A stretch of 64,000 nucleotides of DNA from Leifsonia sp. CL147 (GTDB lineage Bacteria; Actinomycetota; Actinomycetes; Actinomycetales; Microbacteriaceae), in contig NZ_FOTM01000010.1 in the NCBI RefSeq assembly GCF_900114565.1, forward strand, positions 62,001-126,000, written 5' to 3'. Position numbers and translations under genes: made by a program. This document shows, one piece after another, positions 48,645 to 57,842 of the stretch. A model generated the notes under the pieces. It worked only from the letters and a program-made list of their open reading frames with translations, made no database searches and was not told the origin of the DNA. The stretch's first letter is position 1, and each line of letters begins with the position of its first letter.

Positions 48645-50018
48645 TCAGCCGAACCGGTACGACCCGGCGGCGGACGCGGCAGGCAGCCGGTCGGATCGGT
48701 CCTCGCGCAGGCGTGATCGCAGCGTGCCGTCCTTGGGGTCGGTGTCGTACAAGCCCCGCGCGGCCAGTGCGGGCACGACGTGCTCGGCGAAGTCGTCCAG
48801 CGTTCCGGGGCTGGTCAGCGGGTTCAGCATGTAGCCGTCCAGTCCGGAGGCGCTCGCGTGGTCGCGCATCTGGTCGGCGATATCGTCCGGGGTGCCGATG
48901 AACAGCAGGTCGGATCCGCGGGTGATGCGGGCGAACCTCTCCCGGAGATCGCGCGCGGTCAGCGGTGTCTGGCCGGCTCCGGACTTCTGCACGTAGGAGC
49001 TCAGTCCGCTGCTCTGCGTCGTCAGGGGTTCGTCGTCGGCGTAGCGGCTGAGGTCGATGCCGGTGTCGCCGGCGTAGCTGACGAGTTGCGCCTCCAGGTG
49101 GTAGTTGGCCTGCAGGTCGTCGTACTTCGCCTGGGCGAGGGCCGCCGTCGGCGCGGTGATGACCCGCGCGAGCGCCATCGATTTCACGTCCGATGCCGCC
49201 CGGCCGGAGGCCTGTGCCAATTGCCGGATGTTGTCCAGGCCGCGGCGGATCTCCGTCGGATCCTTCTTGGGCAGCAGGACCACTTCGGCGTGGGCTGCGG
49301 CGAACTGCTGGCCACGCGGGGACCATCCTGCCTGGAAGAGCACCGGCGTGCGCTGGGGGGAGGGGGAGGTGACGGCGGGTCCGGCGACCCGGAAGTCCTG
49401 GCCGACGTGGTCGACCCGTCGGACGCGCTCGCCGTCGGCGTAGACGCGCCGCTCCCGGTCGGCGACGACGGCGTCGTCAGCCCAGCTGCCCTCCAGCAGC
49501 TTGTACACCACCTCCATGAACTCGTCGGCCCGGCGATAGCGGTCCTGCGGACCGAGCATGGCGTCCAGTCCGAAGTTCCTGGCGGCGCTCTCCAGGTAGG
49601 AGGTGACGATATTCCAACCGATACGACCCTTGCTGAGGTGATCGAGCGTGGCGAACCGGCGGGCGAGGCTGAACGGGTGCTCGTAGGTCGTCGAAGCGGT
49701 GACGACGAACGCGAGACGCTCCGTCAGCGCTGAGAGAGCTGCGACGTACACGAACGGGTCGTTCGCCGGCGCTTCGACGGCCCACTCGACGGCGGCCGCA
49801 GCGGACCCGCGGTAGATGTCGTAGAGGCCGAGCACGTCAGCGAAGAACATCGCTTCGAGGTTCGCCTGCTCCGCGACGATCGCCGTGTTCCGCCACCGGT
49901 CCAGCGAGTTCACCCCGAGGCGGTCGTCCGACGGGTGGGTCCAGAGGGACGGGGCCCCACCGCAGCCGACGCTTGCCTGCTCGTACAAGGCGAACCGAAG
50001 GGGCCGCTGGTCTGACAT
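48645..50018 (-). CDS. LLM-class flavin-dependent monooxygenase (NtaA/SnaA/DszA-like)
   Basis: A 457-residue TIM-barrel FMN monooxygenase: [59 protein letters not shown], and [21 protein letters not shown]. These mark the NtaA/SnaA/DszA/nitrilotriacetate-monooxygenase branch, needing a separate FMN reductase. The ATG at 50018 begins [11 protein letters not shown]. The substrate is unknown; relatives attack xenobiotics, sulfonates and chelators. It is not obviously linked to either neighbour. Confidence 0.85.
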   Translation of the reverse strand: MSDQRPLRFALYEQASVGCGGAPSLWTHPSDDRLGVNSLDRWRNTAIVAEQANLEAMFFADVLGLYDIYRGSAAAAVEWAVEAPANDPFVYVAALSALTERLAFVVTASTTYEHPFSLARRFATLDHLSKGRIGWNIVTSYLESAARNFGLDAMLGPQDRYRRADEFMEVVYKLLEGSWADDAVVADRERRVYADGERVRRVDHVGQDFRVAGPAVTSPSPQRTPVLFQAGWSPRGQQFAAAHAEVVLLPKKDPTEIRRGLDNIRQLAQASGRAASDVKSMALARVITAPTAALAQAKYDDLQANYHLEAQLVSYAGDTGIDLSRYADDEPLTTQSSGLSSYVQKSGAGQTPLTARDLRERFARITRGSDLLFIGTPDDIADQMRDHASASGLDGYMLNPLTSPGTLDDFAEHVVPALAARGLYDTDPKDGTLRSRLREDRSDRLPAASAAGSYRFG

Positions 50019-50350
50019 TGCATCTCCGTCTCTGGCGACCGAGCAGCCGCCCGATCCGGTTTGTTGCGGCGCATTACCGCATGTCTGGAGCGGCACTGCT
50101 GTGCGCTCTGAAAGCCAGTATGGTCGTCACAGCACTCCGAATTGCTCATGTTGCACTGTATTGCGGCCGGCCTTTGCGCGATTTCGGGGCAGGCACCAGA
50201 GATGGACGAAACGGCAATTCGACGGAGCAGAACGCACTGTCCCTGTTGCGGCTTTCGACACGCCCCTATACCGTTTCCACAAACGTGCAAAGTATGCACC
50301 TAGAAGTGTTCATAAAGCCCACAACAGTTCTTAGCTCGAAGGTGAGATCA
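50019..50350. other. Divergent intergenic region before the APC permease
   Basis: About 330 bp, AT-richer than average, with no supported gene. It contains TATACC (50267-50272) preceded by TTGCGG at a short 15-bp spacing, and a perfect palindrome GTGCA-N5-TGCAC (50285-50299) just downstream. The palindrome is a plausible operator for the permease. Confidence 0.6.
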
Positions 50351-51856
50351 ATGACTGCATCCAATCGAAGCGCGGAGTTGTCGAACGTGCTGCCGGAGAC
50401 GGCGGCAACCCAGGTTCCGCTCCGCAAACTTCAACGGTCGATGGGCGCGCGCCACCTCATCATGATCGCGCTCGGCGGCGTCATCGGATCCGGTCTGTTC
50501 CTCAGCTCCGGCTACACGATCCACCAGGCCGGGCCTCTCGGTGCGATCATCGCGTACGGCATCGGCGCCGTCGTCGTCTATCTCGTGATGGCCTGTCTCG
50601 GTGAACTGGCTGTCGCGTACCCGGTCTCGGGCGCGTTCCACATCTACGCCGCCCGGTCGATCAGTCCTGCGACCGGTTTCACGACCGCGTGGCTCTACTG
50701 GCTGTGCTGGGTGGTCGCGATCGGATCGGAATTCACGGCTGCCGGTATCCTCATGCAGCGCTGGTTTCCGGGCGTCGATGTCTGGGTGTGGTGTCTGATC
50801 TTCGCGGCAGTGCTGTTCGGCATCAACGCGATCTCAGCCCGGGTGTTCGGTGAGACCGAGTTCTGGTTCTCGATGATCAAAGTCGCGGCGATCGTCGCGC
50901 TCATCGTTCTCGGCGGCGCAGCCGTCTTCGGCTTCTCCCCGTTCTCCACGGTCCATCACGCGCCCGTGTTCTTCAGCAACTTCACCACTCCTCACGGGCT
51001 CTTCCCGAACGGCATCGGGGGCATCCTGGTGACGTCGCTCGCCGTCTTCTACGCCTTCAGCGGGTCGGAGCTGATCGGTGTCGCCGCCGGCGAGACGAAG
51101 GACCCGGCGCGGAACATCCCTCGTGCCCTCCGCTCGACCGTTCTGCGACTCGTGATCTTCTTCATCGGCGCGATCGCGGTGATCGCTGCGATCCTGCCGT
51201 ACAAGCAGGCCGGTCTGACGAACAGCCCGTTCGTCGATGTCTTCGACTACGTCGGCATTCCCTACGCCGGCGACGTGATGAACTTCGTGATCATCACGGC
51301 CCTGCTGTCGGCGGGAAACAGCGGTCTCTTCTCGTGCGCACGGATGCTGTTCTCCCTCGCACGCGAAGGCCACGGCCCCCGGGTCCTCGCCAAATTGACG
51401 CGCCGCGGCATCCCTCTCGTCGCCCTCTCGGTCAGCATGGTCGGAGGCCTCGCCTCGCTCATCTCCAGTGTCATCGCTGCCGAGACGGTCTACCTCGTGC
51501 TCGTCTCGATCGCCGGGTTCGCTGTCGTCGTGGTCTGGATGTCCATCGTCGCCTCCCAGTTCTTCCACCGCCGTAAGTTCATCCAGGCGGGCGGCGACCT
51601 GAAGACGCTGCCGTACCGCACGCCCCTGTACCCGCTCGTGCCGATTCTGGCGTTCGTTCTGCTGTTCATCTCGTTGGTCGCCATCGCCTTCGACCCGACT
51701 CAGATCGCCGCCCTGTACTTCGGCATCCCCTTCACCGCGGCCTGCTACCTCTTCTTCTGGTTGCGTTATGGGCGGAAGTCGAAGGCGGCAGGAGCCGCAC
51801 CACTGGTGATGGGCGCCGAGGACGCCGAGGAGCTCGACGAGGGCGTGACGGCCTGA
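50351..51856 (+). CDS. Amino-acid permease (APC superfamily, AnsP/GabP-like)
   Basis: A 501-residue transporter with 12 hydrophobic segments: [31 protein letters not shown]-like start ([15 protein letters not shown]), [54 protein letters not shown] and [10 protein letters not shown] are family hallmarks. The ATG at 50351 has GAAGGTGAG upstream. Together with the nearby amino-acid-sensing regulators (Lrp, IclR) and the homoserine-dehydrogenase/aspartase operon it is a good candidate to import the amino acid degraded there. Confidence 0.87.
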   Translation: MTASNRSAELSNVLPETAATQVPLRKLQRSMGARHLIMIALGGVIGSGLFLSSGYTIHQAGPLGAIIAYGIGAVVVYLVMACLGELAVAYPVSGAFHIYAARSISPATGFTTAWLYWLCWVVAIGSEFTAAGILMQRWFPGVDVWVWCLIFAAVLFGINAISARVFGETEFWFSMIKVAAIVALIVLGGAAVFGFSPFSTVHHAPVFFSNFTTPHGLFPNGIGGILVTSLAVFYAFSGSELIGVAAGETKDPARNIPRALRSTVLRLVIFFIGAIAVIAAILPYKQAGLTNSPFVDVFDYVGIPYAGDVMNFVIITALLSAGNSGLFSCARMLFSLAREGHGPRVLAKLTRRGIPLVALSVSMVGGLASLISSVIAAETVYLVLVSIAGFAVVVVWMSIVASQFFHRRKFIQAGGDLKTLPYRTPLYPLVPILAFVLLFISLVAIAFDPTQIAALYFGIPFTAACYLFFWLRYGRKSKAAGAAPLVMGAEDAEELDEGVTA

Positions 51857-51910
51857 CACCTCCGCAGCACCCTGGGGCCCTGCGCATGACAAGCATGACA
51901 AGGTGGAGAC

Positions 51911-52666
51911 ATGCAGCCTCATTCGTCACTCACGCAGGGCCTCAGCCTGCTGGAAGGCGCGGCGGACCGGGAGCAGTCGGGCCGAGCCGGTTACAGCGTC
52001 TCTCGGCTCGCCGACGCCGTCGGGCTCGAGCGCAGCCGGGCGTCGCGGCTGACGCAGGAACTCCGCGGGTCGGGATACCTCGAGATCGACGAATCGCAGA
52101 CCCTCCGCCCCGGCCCGACCTTCTTCGGTATCGCCGCCGCCCGCAACGAAGAGTGGCTGCGCGCATCCCGCACAGTGCTCAGGATGCTCGCTTCACGCTT
52201 CGACGTCAGCGCCCGCCTCTCGACACAGTCGGGTGCAGGGGTGCTGTTGCTGAGGTATGAGACGGGCGTCAGCGCGCCGGACAGTTCGGTTCGGCCGGGA
52301 ATGACGACGCCGGTGTGGTGCACGGCCGCCGGTCGGGCTCTCCTGTGGGATCTGGACGATACCGCTATCGCGACGCTGCTGCAGGATGTGGAATTCGTCG
52401 GAGTGGGCGGCCCCCGCGCCGCCCACTCCACCCAAGAAGTCCTGACCCTGCTCGGACGGGATCGCGAAAACGGGCACGCGTCCGCCGTCGAAGAGTTCGA
52501 GCAAGGGCTGACGGAGCTCGCGCTGCCGCTCCGTGACCGGAGCGGGCGCGTCATAGCCGCGCTCAGTGTCGTGACGCGCCCGGCGACTCAGCACGTCCAG
52601 GACCGGACGGTGGCCGAACTGGCCGACGCGAGCCGGCGGTTGCAGGCGCTGGTGGCCGGCGGCTGA
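51911..52666 (+). CDS. IclR-family regulator
   Basis: A 251-residue protein with an N-terminal winged helix (YSVSRLADAVGLERSRASRLTQELRGSGYLEI) and an IclR effector domain (PVWCTAAGRALLWDLDDTAI, ELALPLRDRSGRVIAALSVV). The ligand domain departs from sugar-type IclR proteins. It lies 54 bp behind the amino-acid permease, tail-to-tail with another IclR gene, so it probably regulates the permease or the catabolic genes. Confidence 0.83.
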   Translation: MQPHSSLTQGLSLLEGAADREQSGRAGYSVSRLADAVGLERSRASRLTQELRGSGYLEIDESQTLRPGPTFFGIAAARNEEWLRASRTVLRMLASRFDVSARLSTQSGAGVLLLRYETGVSAPDSSVRPGMTTPVWCTAAGRALLWDLDDTAIATLLQDVEFVGVGGPRAAHSTQEVLTLLGRDRENGHASAVEEFEQGLTELALPLRDRSGRVIAALSVVTRPATQHVQDRTVAELADASRRLQALVAGG

Positions 52667-52670
52667 GAAC

Positions 52671-53441
52671 TCAGGACGCGCCGCCGTTCGGCGCCCCGAG
52701 GAGCGTCGACAGGGCCGATGCTGCGCGCATGCACTCCAGACCGAGCTCGGAGGTGCGATCGACGAGCCGGTCGCGCACTCCGACGATCTGAAGCGCAGCG
52801 ATCACTTCGCCCCGGAACTCGCGCACGGGAGCAGCGACCGAGTACAGGTTCGGTTCGGCTTCCTGGTCGACGATCGTGTACCCGCGCGCGCGTGCTTCGC
52901 CGAGACGCTCGAGGAACTCGTCGACGGAGGCTGCCGCGTTGGGGCCGGTCGAGGTGAAGACGGTGGAGGCGAAGACGGCCCGGATCTCCTCCTCGTCCGC
53001 GTCCCACAGCGTGGCCTGACCGGCGTCGCTGCAGAATGCCGGAAAGGCTCGTCCGACCCACGAACCGATCAGCCCCGTCGACCGGGGGACGCTTTCGACG
53101 ATCGTGACGGTGCTGTCGCCGTGCAGCGTTCCGAGGAACGCTGCTTCGCCGGTACGTTCCGACACATCCTCGAGGATGGTCAGACCGTCTTCGCGCAGCC
53201 GTCGCGCCGTCAGAGCTTGAGCCTTGGCGTACCAGTCCCAGCTCACCTCGTAGTACTTGCCGTTCTTGACGGCCAGCCCGCTGTCGGCGAAGTACTTCAG
53301 CGTTCGGGAGACTTGTGATCTCTCACGCTGCAGCCGGTTCGCAAGGTCCACGACAGCGGCGCGATAGGGCGGCCGACGGGAGGCATCGGCGAGGGAGGCC
53401 AGGATCTCCAACCCGCGCCCCATGCTCGACTGTCGCTCCAC
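52671..53441 (-). CDS. IclR-family regulator
   Basis: A 256-residue protein: SMGRGLEILASLADASR, AAVVDLANRLQRERSQVSRTLKYFADSGL (winged helix), and the effector domain with FPAFCSDAGQATLWDAD and LYSVAAPVREFRGEVIAALQIVG. I choose the GTG at 53441 because TAAGCT on this strand ends seven bases upstream, matching other leaderless candidates here; the ATG at 53423 is an alternative. It is only four bases tail-to-tail from the other IclR gene and downstream of the cyclase gene on the same strand. Confidence 0.8.
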   Translation of the reverse strand: MERQSSMGRGLEILASLADASRRPPYRAAVVDLANRLQRERSQVSRTLKYFADSGLAVKNGKYYEVSWDWYAKAQALTARRLREDGLTILEDVSERTGEAAFLGTLHGDSTVTIVESVPRSTGLIGSWVGRAFPAFCSDAGQATLWDADEEEIRAVFASTVFTSTGPNAAASVDEFLERLGEARARGYTIVDQEAEPNLYSVAAPVREFRGEVIAALQIVGVRDRLVDRTSELGLECMRAASALSTLLGAPNGGAS

Positions 53442-53476
53442 AGGGTCGAGCTTAGCGATGCCCACCCGAGGGCAGG

Positions 53477-54238
53477 TCAGTGGATGGCGAAGACGCGCGC
53501 CGGGAACCCGCTGCCGCCGAGCGGCTTCGGCCACGTCGCGACGACGAGGGCGTTGGCCTCGGGAACAGCGTCGAGGTGGGCGAGCAGCTCGATCTGCCAT
53601 CGATCCTGCTCCAGGAGATATCGCTCCAGCCCGAGGTCGCCCTGCGATGTTGCCAGCCCGGGGTCCGTGTCGGTCTGCTCGTGGCCGACCGCGGCGATGT
53701 TGCGTTCGTCGATGAGGAATTCGAGCACCTCGCGACTCCATCCCGGGGTGTGACTGATGCCGGCCTCGTCGCGGTTCGCCATCTTCTCCCCGTCCGGCCA
53801 CTTCCTCCACCAATCGGTGCGGAGGGCGACGAACGAGCGCTCCGGGATTCGTCCGTTGCGTTCCTCCCATGCCTGCACGTCGGCGAGAACCGGGGTGCTG
53901 TCGGGGTTGCCGGCAACGCGTTCGCTGATGTCGAGCACGACCAGCGGGAGGATCATCTCGTCGACCGGGAGTTGATCGACGGTGCGTCCGCCGGAGGCGA
54001 AGTGCGCGGGTGGGTCGATGTGCGTACCCCACTGCCCGATGAGCCGGAACTCGTGCGTGGTGAACCCGTCTCCCCGTTCGATCGAGAAGAGCTCGCGACG
54101 CTGCTCATCGGGGAACGCGGGAAAGTGCGGCTGGCCGGCGTGGAACGCGTGCGTGAGGTCGGTGTACGTGCGTCCCGACAGCACCGCAGCGGCAGCGCCC
54201 CATAGGTCGTGAACAGGTGATTCCGTGATCGCGATCAT
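53477..54238 (-). CDS. Cyclase-family metal-dependent hydrolase
   Basis: A 253-residue protein of the kynurenine-formamidase/isatin-hydrolase (PF04199-type) family. YTDLTHAF opens the fold, QWGTHIDPPAHF holds the metal ligands (H-x-G-T-H-x-D-x-P-x-H pattern, with Trp before the Gly), and the C-terminal AVGHEQTDTD and LEQDRWQIELLAHLDAVP complete the site. Members hydrolyse cyclic amides, N-formyl amides and similar compounds. Beside a proposed homoserine route, ring opening of a lactone or cyclic derivative is possible but unproven. It overlaps the YqfO-like gene by 4 bp. Confidence 0.82.
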   Translation of the reverse strand: MIAITESPVHDLWGAAAAVLSGRTYTDLTHAFHAGQPHFPAFPDEQRRELFSIERGDGFTTHEFRLIGQWGTHIDPPAHFASGGRTVDQLPVDEMILPLVVLDISERVAGNPDSTPVLADVQAWEERNGRIPERSFVALRTDWWRKWPDGEKMANRDEAGISHTPGWSREVLEFLIDERNIAAVGHEQTDTDPGLATSQGDLGLERYLLEQDRWQIELLAHLDAVPEANALVVATWPKPLGGSGFPARVFAIH

Positions 54239-54675
54239 GCCAGGACCTCTGTCCGCTCGGCGCCGACCGAGGTCACCAGCTCCACCGTCTCGCTCAGCTC
54301 GATCACGGGGACCTCCCAGGGGTGGGCGGAGACGAACTCGGAGATGACCTGATCGACACGCGCCGCGCTCAGGCCGGCACTCAGGTAGGTGGTGACGACA
54401 AGCGTCGGGGACACGCATCGTTCTCCGCGGGCGCCGAGCGTGGCGTTCGCGGAGTCGCCGACGAGGAAGGTCTCCACGCCGAGCGACATTTCCACGACGT
54501 CGGTGTAAGCCCCGAAATCGCCCAGTTCTGAGGTCGTCTCGATGACGTTTCGCAGGGGCCGGAGATCCTCACTCAGATAGGCCGCTCCGGCGCTCGCCAC
54601 GAGCGACTCGAACGTCTCGGCCGACACCGGCCAGTGCACACGCAGCTTGTGTCGCCGCGACTTCTCTAGACGCAT
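54235..54675 (-). CDS. Stand-alone YqfO/NIF3-insert-like (CutA/PII-fold) domain protein
   Basis: A 146-residue protein. LRVHWPVSAETFESLVASAGAA at the start, GDFGAYTDVVEMSLGVETFLVG in the middle and VISEFVSAHPWEVPVIEL at the end follow the pattern of the small ferredoxin-like domain inserted in NIF3/YqfO proteins (G-x-Y-x-x-x-x-F-x-x...HPYEEPxxDI). The flanking metal-hydrolase halves of NIF3 are absent, so it is a free-standing version. Function is unknown; related domains are ligand- or metal-sensing trimers. It is translationally coupled to the cyclase gene. The similarity is my reading of a pattern and should be tested. Confidence 0.6.
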   Translation of the reverse strand: MRLEKSRRHKLRVHWPVSAETFESLVASAGAAYLSEDLRPLRNVIETTSELGDFGAYTDVVEMSLGVETFLVGDSANATLGARGERCVSPTLVVTTYLSAGLSAARVDQVISEFVSAHPWEVPVIELSETVELVTSVGAERTEVLA

Positions 54676-54720
54676 CGTTGCATCCTCTCTTAGTCGTGCA
54701 GTATGAACATATGGAAATGT

Positions 54721-54737
54721 AATTCTGGCACAGAATT
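54721..54737. promoter_or_regulatory. Perfect palindrome before the YqfO-like/cyclase operon
   Basis: AATTCTG-GCA-CAGAATT, 17 bp, in the 68-bp gap between the Lrp gene stop and the YqfO-like start. It lies in a rare AT-rich stretch and is a likely operator for one of the IclR or Lrp regulators nearby. Confidence 0.7.
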
Positions 54738-54743
54738 GGTCAA

Positions 54744-55187
54744 CTAGGTCACGGACATCGTGGACAGCGGGCGCACCACGCGCACCGACTCGACTCCGAC
54801 TTGCTTGCTGAAGAGGCTCTCCAGCTCATCGACACGCTCCGGGGAGGTCACCTGAATCCGCAGAAGAATGTCGAACTCGCCATCGCCGACGTCGCAGCTG
54901 AGAACCTCAGGGATGAACTGAACGCTCCGCAGCACGTCCTTCCCGCTCATCGTGCGATCTCGTTCGATGAGAAACACGACCACCGAAGGCCGCTCGTCAG
55001 GATCCGGGAAGCCGCGGACGGCCCGGTATCCGGCGATGTGACCGGCAGCCGTCAAATCAGCGATCCGCTTCAGGCAGTTCGCCGGCGTCTCTCCGATTCG
55101 CGATGCGAGAACTGCGGCACTCATGCCTGCATCGCGCACCAGCAGGGTGAGCAGCGAGCGATCCGTTGAGTCGATCGAGTGGGACAT
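54744..55187 (-). CDS. Lrp/AsnC-family regulator
   Basis: A 147-residue protein: HTH in DRSLLTLLVRDAGMSAAVLASRIGETPANCLKRIADLTAAGHIAGYRAVR, then a RAM ligand domain (VVVFLIERDRTMSGKDVLRSVQFIPEVLSCDVGDGEFDILLRIQVTSPERVDEL). Such regulators sense amino acids. It starts at the ATG at 55187 behind AAGGAGG and is divergent from the homoserine-dehydrogenase-like gene, with 185 bp between, where it should act. Confidence 0.87.
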   Translation of the reverse strand: MSHSIDSTDRSLLTLLVRDAGMSAAVLASRIGETPANCLKRIADLTAAGHIAGYRAVRGFPDPDERPSVVVFLIERDRTMSGKDVLRSVQFIPEVLSCDVGDGEFDILLRIQVTSPERVDELESLFSKQVGVESVRVVRPLSTMSVT

Positions 55188-55372
55188 CAGGCCTCCTTGA
55201 GGTGTTCCTGGGGCCAGTAAATACGTCGCCCAGGGGATGCGGAGCGCGGTTTGACGTTTCGGTCGGTGGGCGGCCGGAACGACCATCCTGCAGAGCGGAA
55301 TGACAGCGGCGGACGGACAACAGGCGGCCTGAGGATGGAACCGACAAGCAAGCAGGAGAAAGGGAGATCATC

Positions 55373-56434
55373 GTGGATCGTTACGATTTGGCGCTCATCG
55401 GATTCGGCGGTGTGAACCGCGCGCTGGCCGAATTGATTCGCGACCGGGGCTCAGAGCTCGCCGGACGGCTCGGTTTCGAGTTGCGCGTGGTGGCCATCAC
55501 GGACCTGCGGTTCGGCTCCGTGATGCAGCCGGACGGGGTCGACCTCGGTCGGGTGCTCGCAATGGGCGCGACAGAGACGTTCGCTGGGATGCGCGGCGGC
55601 GACATCCAGCCCCGCAACGAGGAGGTCATCCGCTCGTCGACCGCGGACATCGTCGTCGAGGCGACCTTCACGAATCCGGCCGATGGCGAGCCTGCCGTCT
55701 CGCACGTCAGATGGGCGCTCGAGTCGGGCAAGCATGTGACGACCACGAACAAGGGGCCGGTCGCCCTCGCGGGCAGCGTCCTCAAGCGCATCGCGAACGA
55801 CAACGGCGTCATCTTCGAATACGAAGGCTCCGTGCTCAGCGGCACTCCGATTCTGCGCTTCGCGAAGGAGCAACTCGCAGGCCTGAGGCTCTCCGGCGTT
55901 CAGGGCATCCTCAACGGCACCAGCAACTACGTGCTGGGTCGTATGGAAGCCGGGCTCGACCTGGCCGAGGCCGTCGCGGAAGCCCAGAAGCACGGCTATG
56001 CCGAAGCGGACCCGACGGCCGATATCGAGGGCTTCGACGTGCAACTGAAAGTGGCGATCCTCGCCAATGAACTGCTGGGAGCGAACCTGAGGACCGACGA
56101 CATCCCTCGCGCAGGCATCTCGACGGTGTCGACCGAAGATATTGTGAGCGCCGCCCGTGAGGGCAAGCGCTGGAAGCTGATCGGATCGGCTATCCGGAAT
56201 GCCGACGGCTCGGTCACCGGCCGGGTGACGCCCATCGCGGTGGACTCCGCGAGCGCGCTGCACGGAATCAGTGGTCCGACGAACGCGGTCACCTTCCAGA
56301 CCGACCTTCTCGGCGACGTCACCGTCTCCGGCCCCGGCGCCGGACGCCTCGAGACGGCATACGCCCTGCTGTCCGACATCATCGCCATCGACCGCTCGGT
56401 GCGGCACGAACGAGTGAGCGTGAGCAATGTCTAA
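55373..56434 (+). CDS. Homoserine dehydrogenase homologue without ACT domain
   Basis: A 353-residue enzyme: NAD site [52 protein letters not shown] (hinge and catalytic-Lys region), [18 protein letters not shown], and [25 protein letters not shown], the homoserine-dehydrogenase signature. The C-terminal ACT feedback domain of biosynthetic enzymes is missing. It is the first gene of an operon with an aldehyde dehydrogenase and an aspartase, not with threonine genes, so I infer oxidation of homoserine to aspartate semialdehyde. Start GTG at 55373; it overlaps the next gene by 8 bp. Confidence 0.85.
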   Translation: MDRYDLALIGFGGVNRALAELIRDRGSELAGRLGFELRVVAITDLRFGSVMQPDGVDLGRVLAMGATETFAGMRGGDIQPRNEEVIRSSTADIVVEATFTNPADGEPAVSHVRWALESGKHVTTTNKGPVALAGSVLKRIANDNGVIFEYEGSVLSGTPILRFAKEQLAGLRLSGVQGILNGTSNYVLGRMEAGLDLAEAVAEAQKHGYAEADPTADIEGFDVQLKVAILANELLGANLRTDDIPRAGISTVSTEDIVSAAREGKRWKLIGSAIRNADGSVTGRVTPIAVDSASALHGISGPTNAVTFQTDLLGDVTVSGPGAGRLETAYALLSDIIAIDRSVRHERVSVSNV

Positions 56435-57842
56435 GACAGTGCTGATGTCAGCCGCGCCGACTGACCTGGCGCACGAGCTCACGGTCCACAACCCGTTCGA
56501 CGGGACCGAGATCGGGCGGGTCGCGCAAACCCTCCCTGCCGACATCGACCACGTCATCGAACGTGCGAGCCTGGGATTCGAGCTCTCGCGCAGGCTCTCG
56601 CGGTTCACCCGGCACCAGATTCTGAGTACGGCCGCGACGCTCCTCGAAGCTCAGCGCGAAGTCGTCGCGCAGCTGATCGTTCGTGAGGCGGGAAAGACGA
56701 TCCGCCAGGCGCGCAAGGAAGTCGATCGCGCGGTGAGCACCCTGTCGCTGTCCGCCGACACCGCCCGCTCCAACGCGGGTGAGCTCATCCCCTTCGACGC
56801 CTTCGAAGGATCGGAGAACCGCACGGGCTGGTTCACCAGGGAACCCCTGGGGATCGTCGCCGCGATCACGCCGTACAACGACCCTCTGAATCTCGTGGCG
56901 CACAAGCTGGGCCCCGCGATCGCGGGCGGCAATGCGGTGATCCTCAAGCCGTCACAGCTCACGCCCCTCACTGCGCGAGTGCTCGTCGACGTGCTCATCG
57001 AGGCGGGACTGCCGGACGAAGTCGTCACGGTCGTCTGCGGTGACCGCACCGTTGCGCAGGCGATCGTCGGCAGCCGCACCGTTCGCATGGTCTCCTTCAC
57101 CGGAGGGTTCGCCACGGGTGAGGCGATCGCGCGCACTGCCGGCTTGAAGCGCCTTTCGATGGAGCTCGGCGGCAACGCCCCGGTTCTGGTGTTCGACGAT
57201 GCCGATATCGCTGAGGCGGTGGAACTGTGTGTCTCGGGTGCGTTCTGGGCCGCTGGGCAGAACTGCGTCGGCGCGCAACGGATCCTCATCCAGCGAGCGA
57301 GTTACCACGCGTTCCGGGAACAGTTCGTGGCCGCGACCGCGGCACTGCGCGTGGGGGATCCCCGCAGCGAAACCACCGATATCGGGCCGATGATTTCGGT
57401 GGACGCCGCACGTCGCGCACAGCGCGTTGTCGACGCCGCGCGCGCAGCAGGCGCGAAACTCCTCATCGGGGGCCACCACACCGGAACATCGTTCGGCCCC
57501 ACGGTTCTGGAGGATGTGCCGTTCTCGTGCGAGGTGTGGGCGGACGAAGCGTTCGCTCCCATCGTGGTGCTGCAGCCGTTCGATAGCGAGGAAGAGGCAC
57601 TGAGGCTGGCCAACGAGATCGAGTTCAGCCTTCACGCGGGCGTCTTCACGAACGATCTCAACCGGGCGCTCCGCGTTTCGAGCGCCCTGGAGGCCGGCGG
57701 GGTGATGATCAACGACTCCTCCGACTTCCGCGTAGACGGCATGCCGTTCGGAGGGGCGAAATACGGAAGCATGGGCCGCGAGGGTGTTCGTTTCGCGTTC
57801 GAGGAGATGACTCAGCCAAAAGTCGTCTGCATCAACGCATGA
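56427..57842 (+). CDS. NAD(P)-dependent aldehyde dehydrogenase
   Basis: A 471-residue aldehyde dehydrogenase with all core motifs: [53 protein letters not shown] (Glu246) and [11 protein letters not shown] (catalytic Cys280), and the C-terminal [26 protein letters not shown]. The substrate pocket cannot be read from sequence. Sitting between a homoserine-dehydrogenase homologue and an aspartase, oxidation of aspartate semialdehyde to aspartate (non-phosphorylating) is the simplest fit. It overlaps both neighbours (8 bp and 4 bp). Confidence 0.85.
   Translation: MSKTVLMSAAPTDLAHELTVHNPFDGTEIGRVAQTLPADIDHVIERASLGFELSRRLSRFTRHQILSTAATLLEAQREVVAQLIVREAGKTIRQARKEVDRAVSTLSLSADTARSNAGELIPFDAFEGSENRTGWFTREPLGIVAAITPYNDPLNLVAHKLGPAIAGGNAVILKPSQLTPLTARVLVDVLIEAGLPDEVVTVVCGDRTVAQAIVGSRTVRMVSFTGGFATGEAIARTAGLKRLSMELGGNAPVLVFDDADIAEAVELCVSGAFWAAGQNCVGAQRILIQRASYHAFREQFVAATAALRVGDPRSETTDIGPMISVDAARRAQRVVDAARAAGAKLLIGGHHTGTSFGPTVLEDVPFSCEVWADEAFAPIVVLQPFDSEEEALRLANEIEFSLHAGVFTNDLNRALRVSSALEAGGVMINDSSDFRVDGMPFGGAKYGSMGREGVRFAFEEMTQPKVVCINA

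Noticed and set aside
50019-50350. S-adenosylmethionine riboswitch before the LLM monooxygenase
   Set aside because: I could not find the paired stems and conserved core of known SAM riboswitches; only an ordinary divergent promoter region is visible.
55373-56434. Threonine-biosynthetic homoserine dehydrogenase
   Set aside because: It lacks the ACT domain, and thrC/thrB are absent; neighbours are an aldehyde dehydrogenase and an aspartase. Not fully excluded without enzymology.
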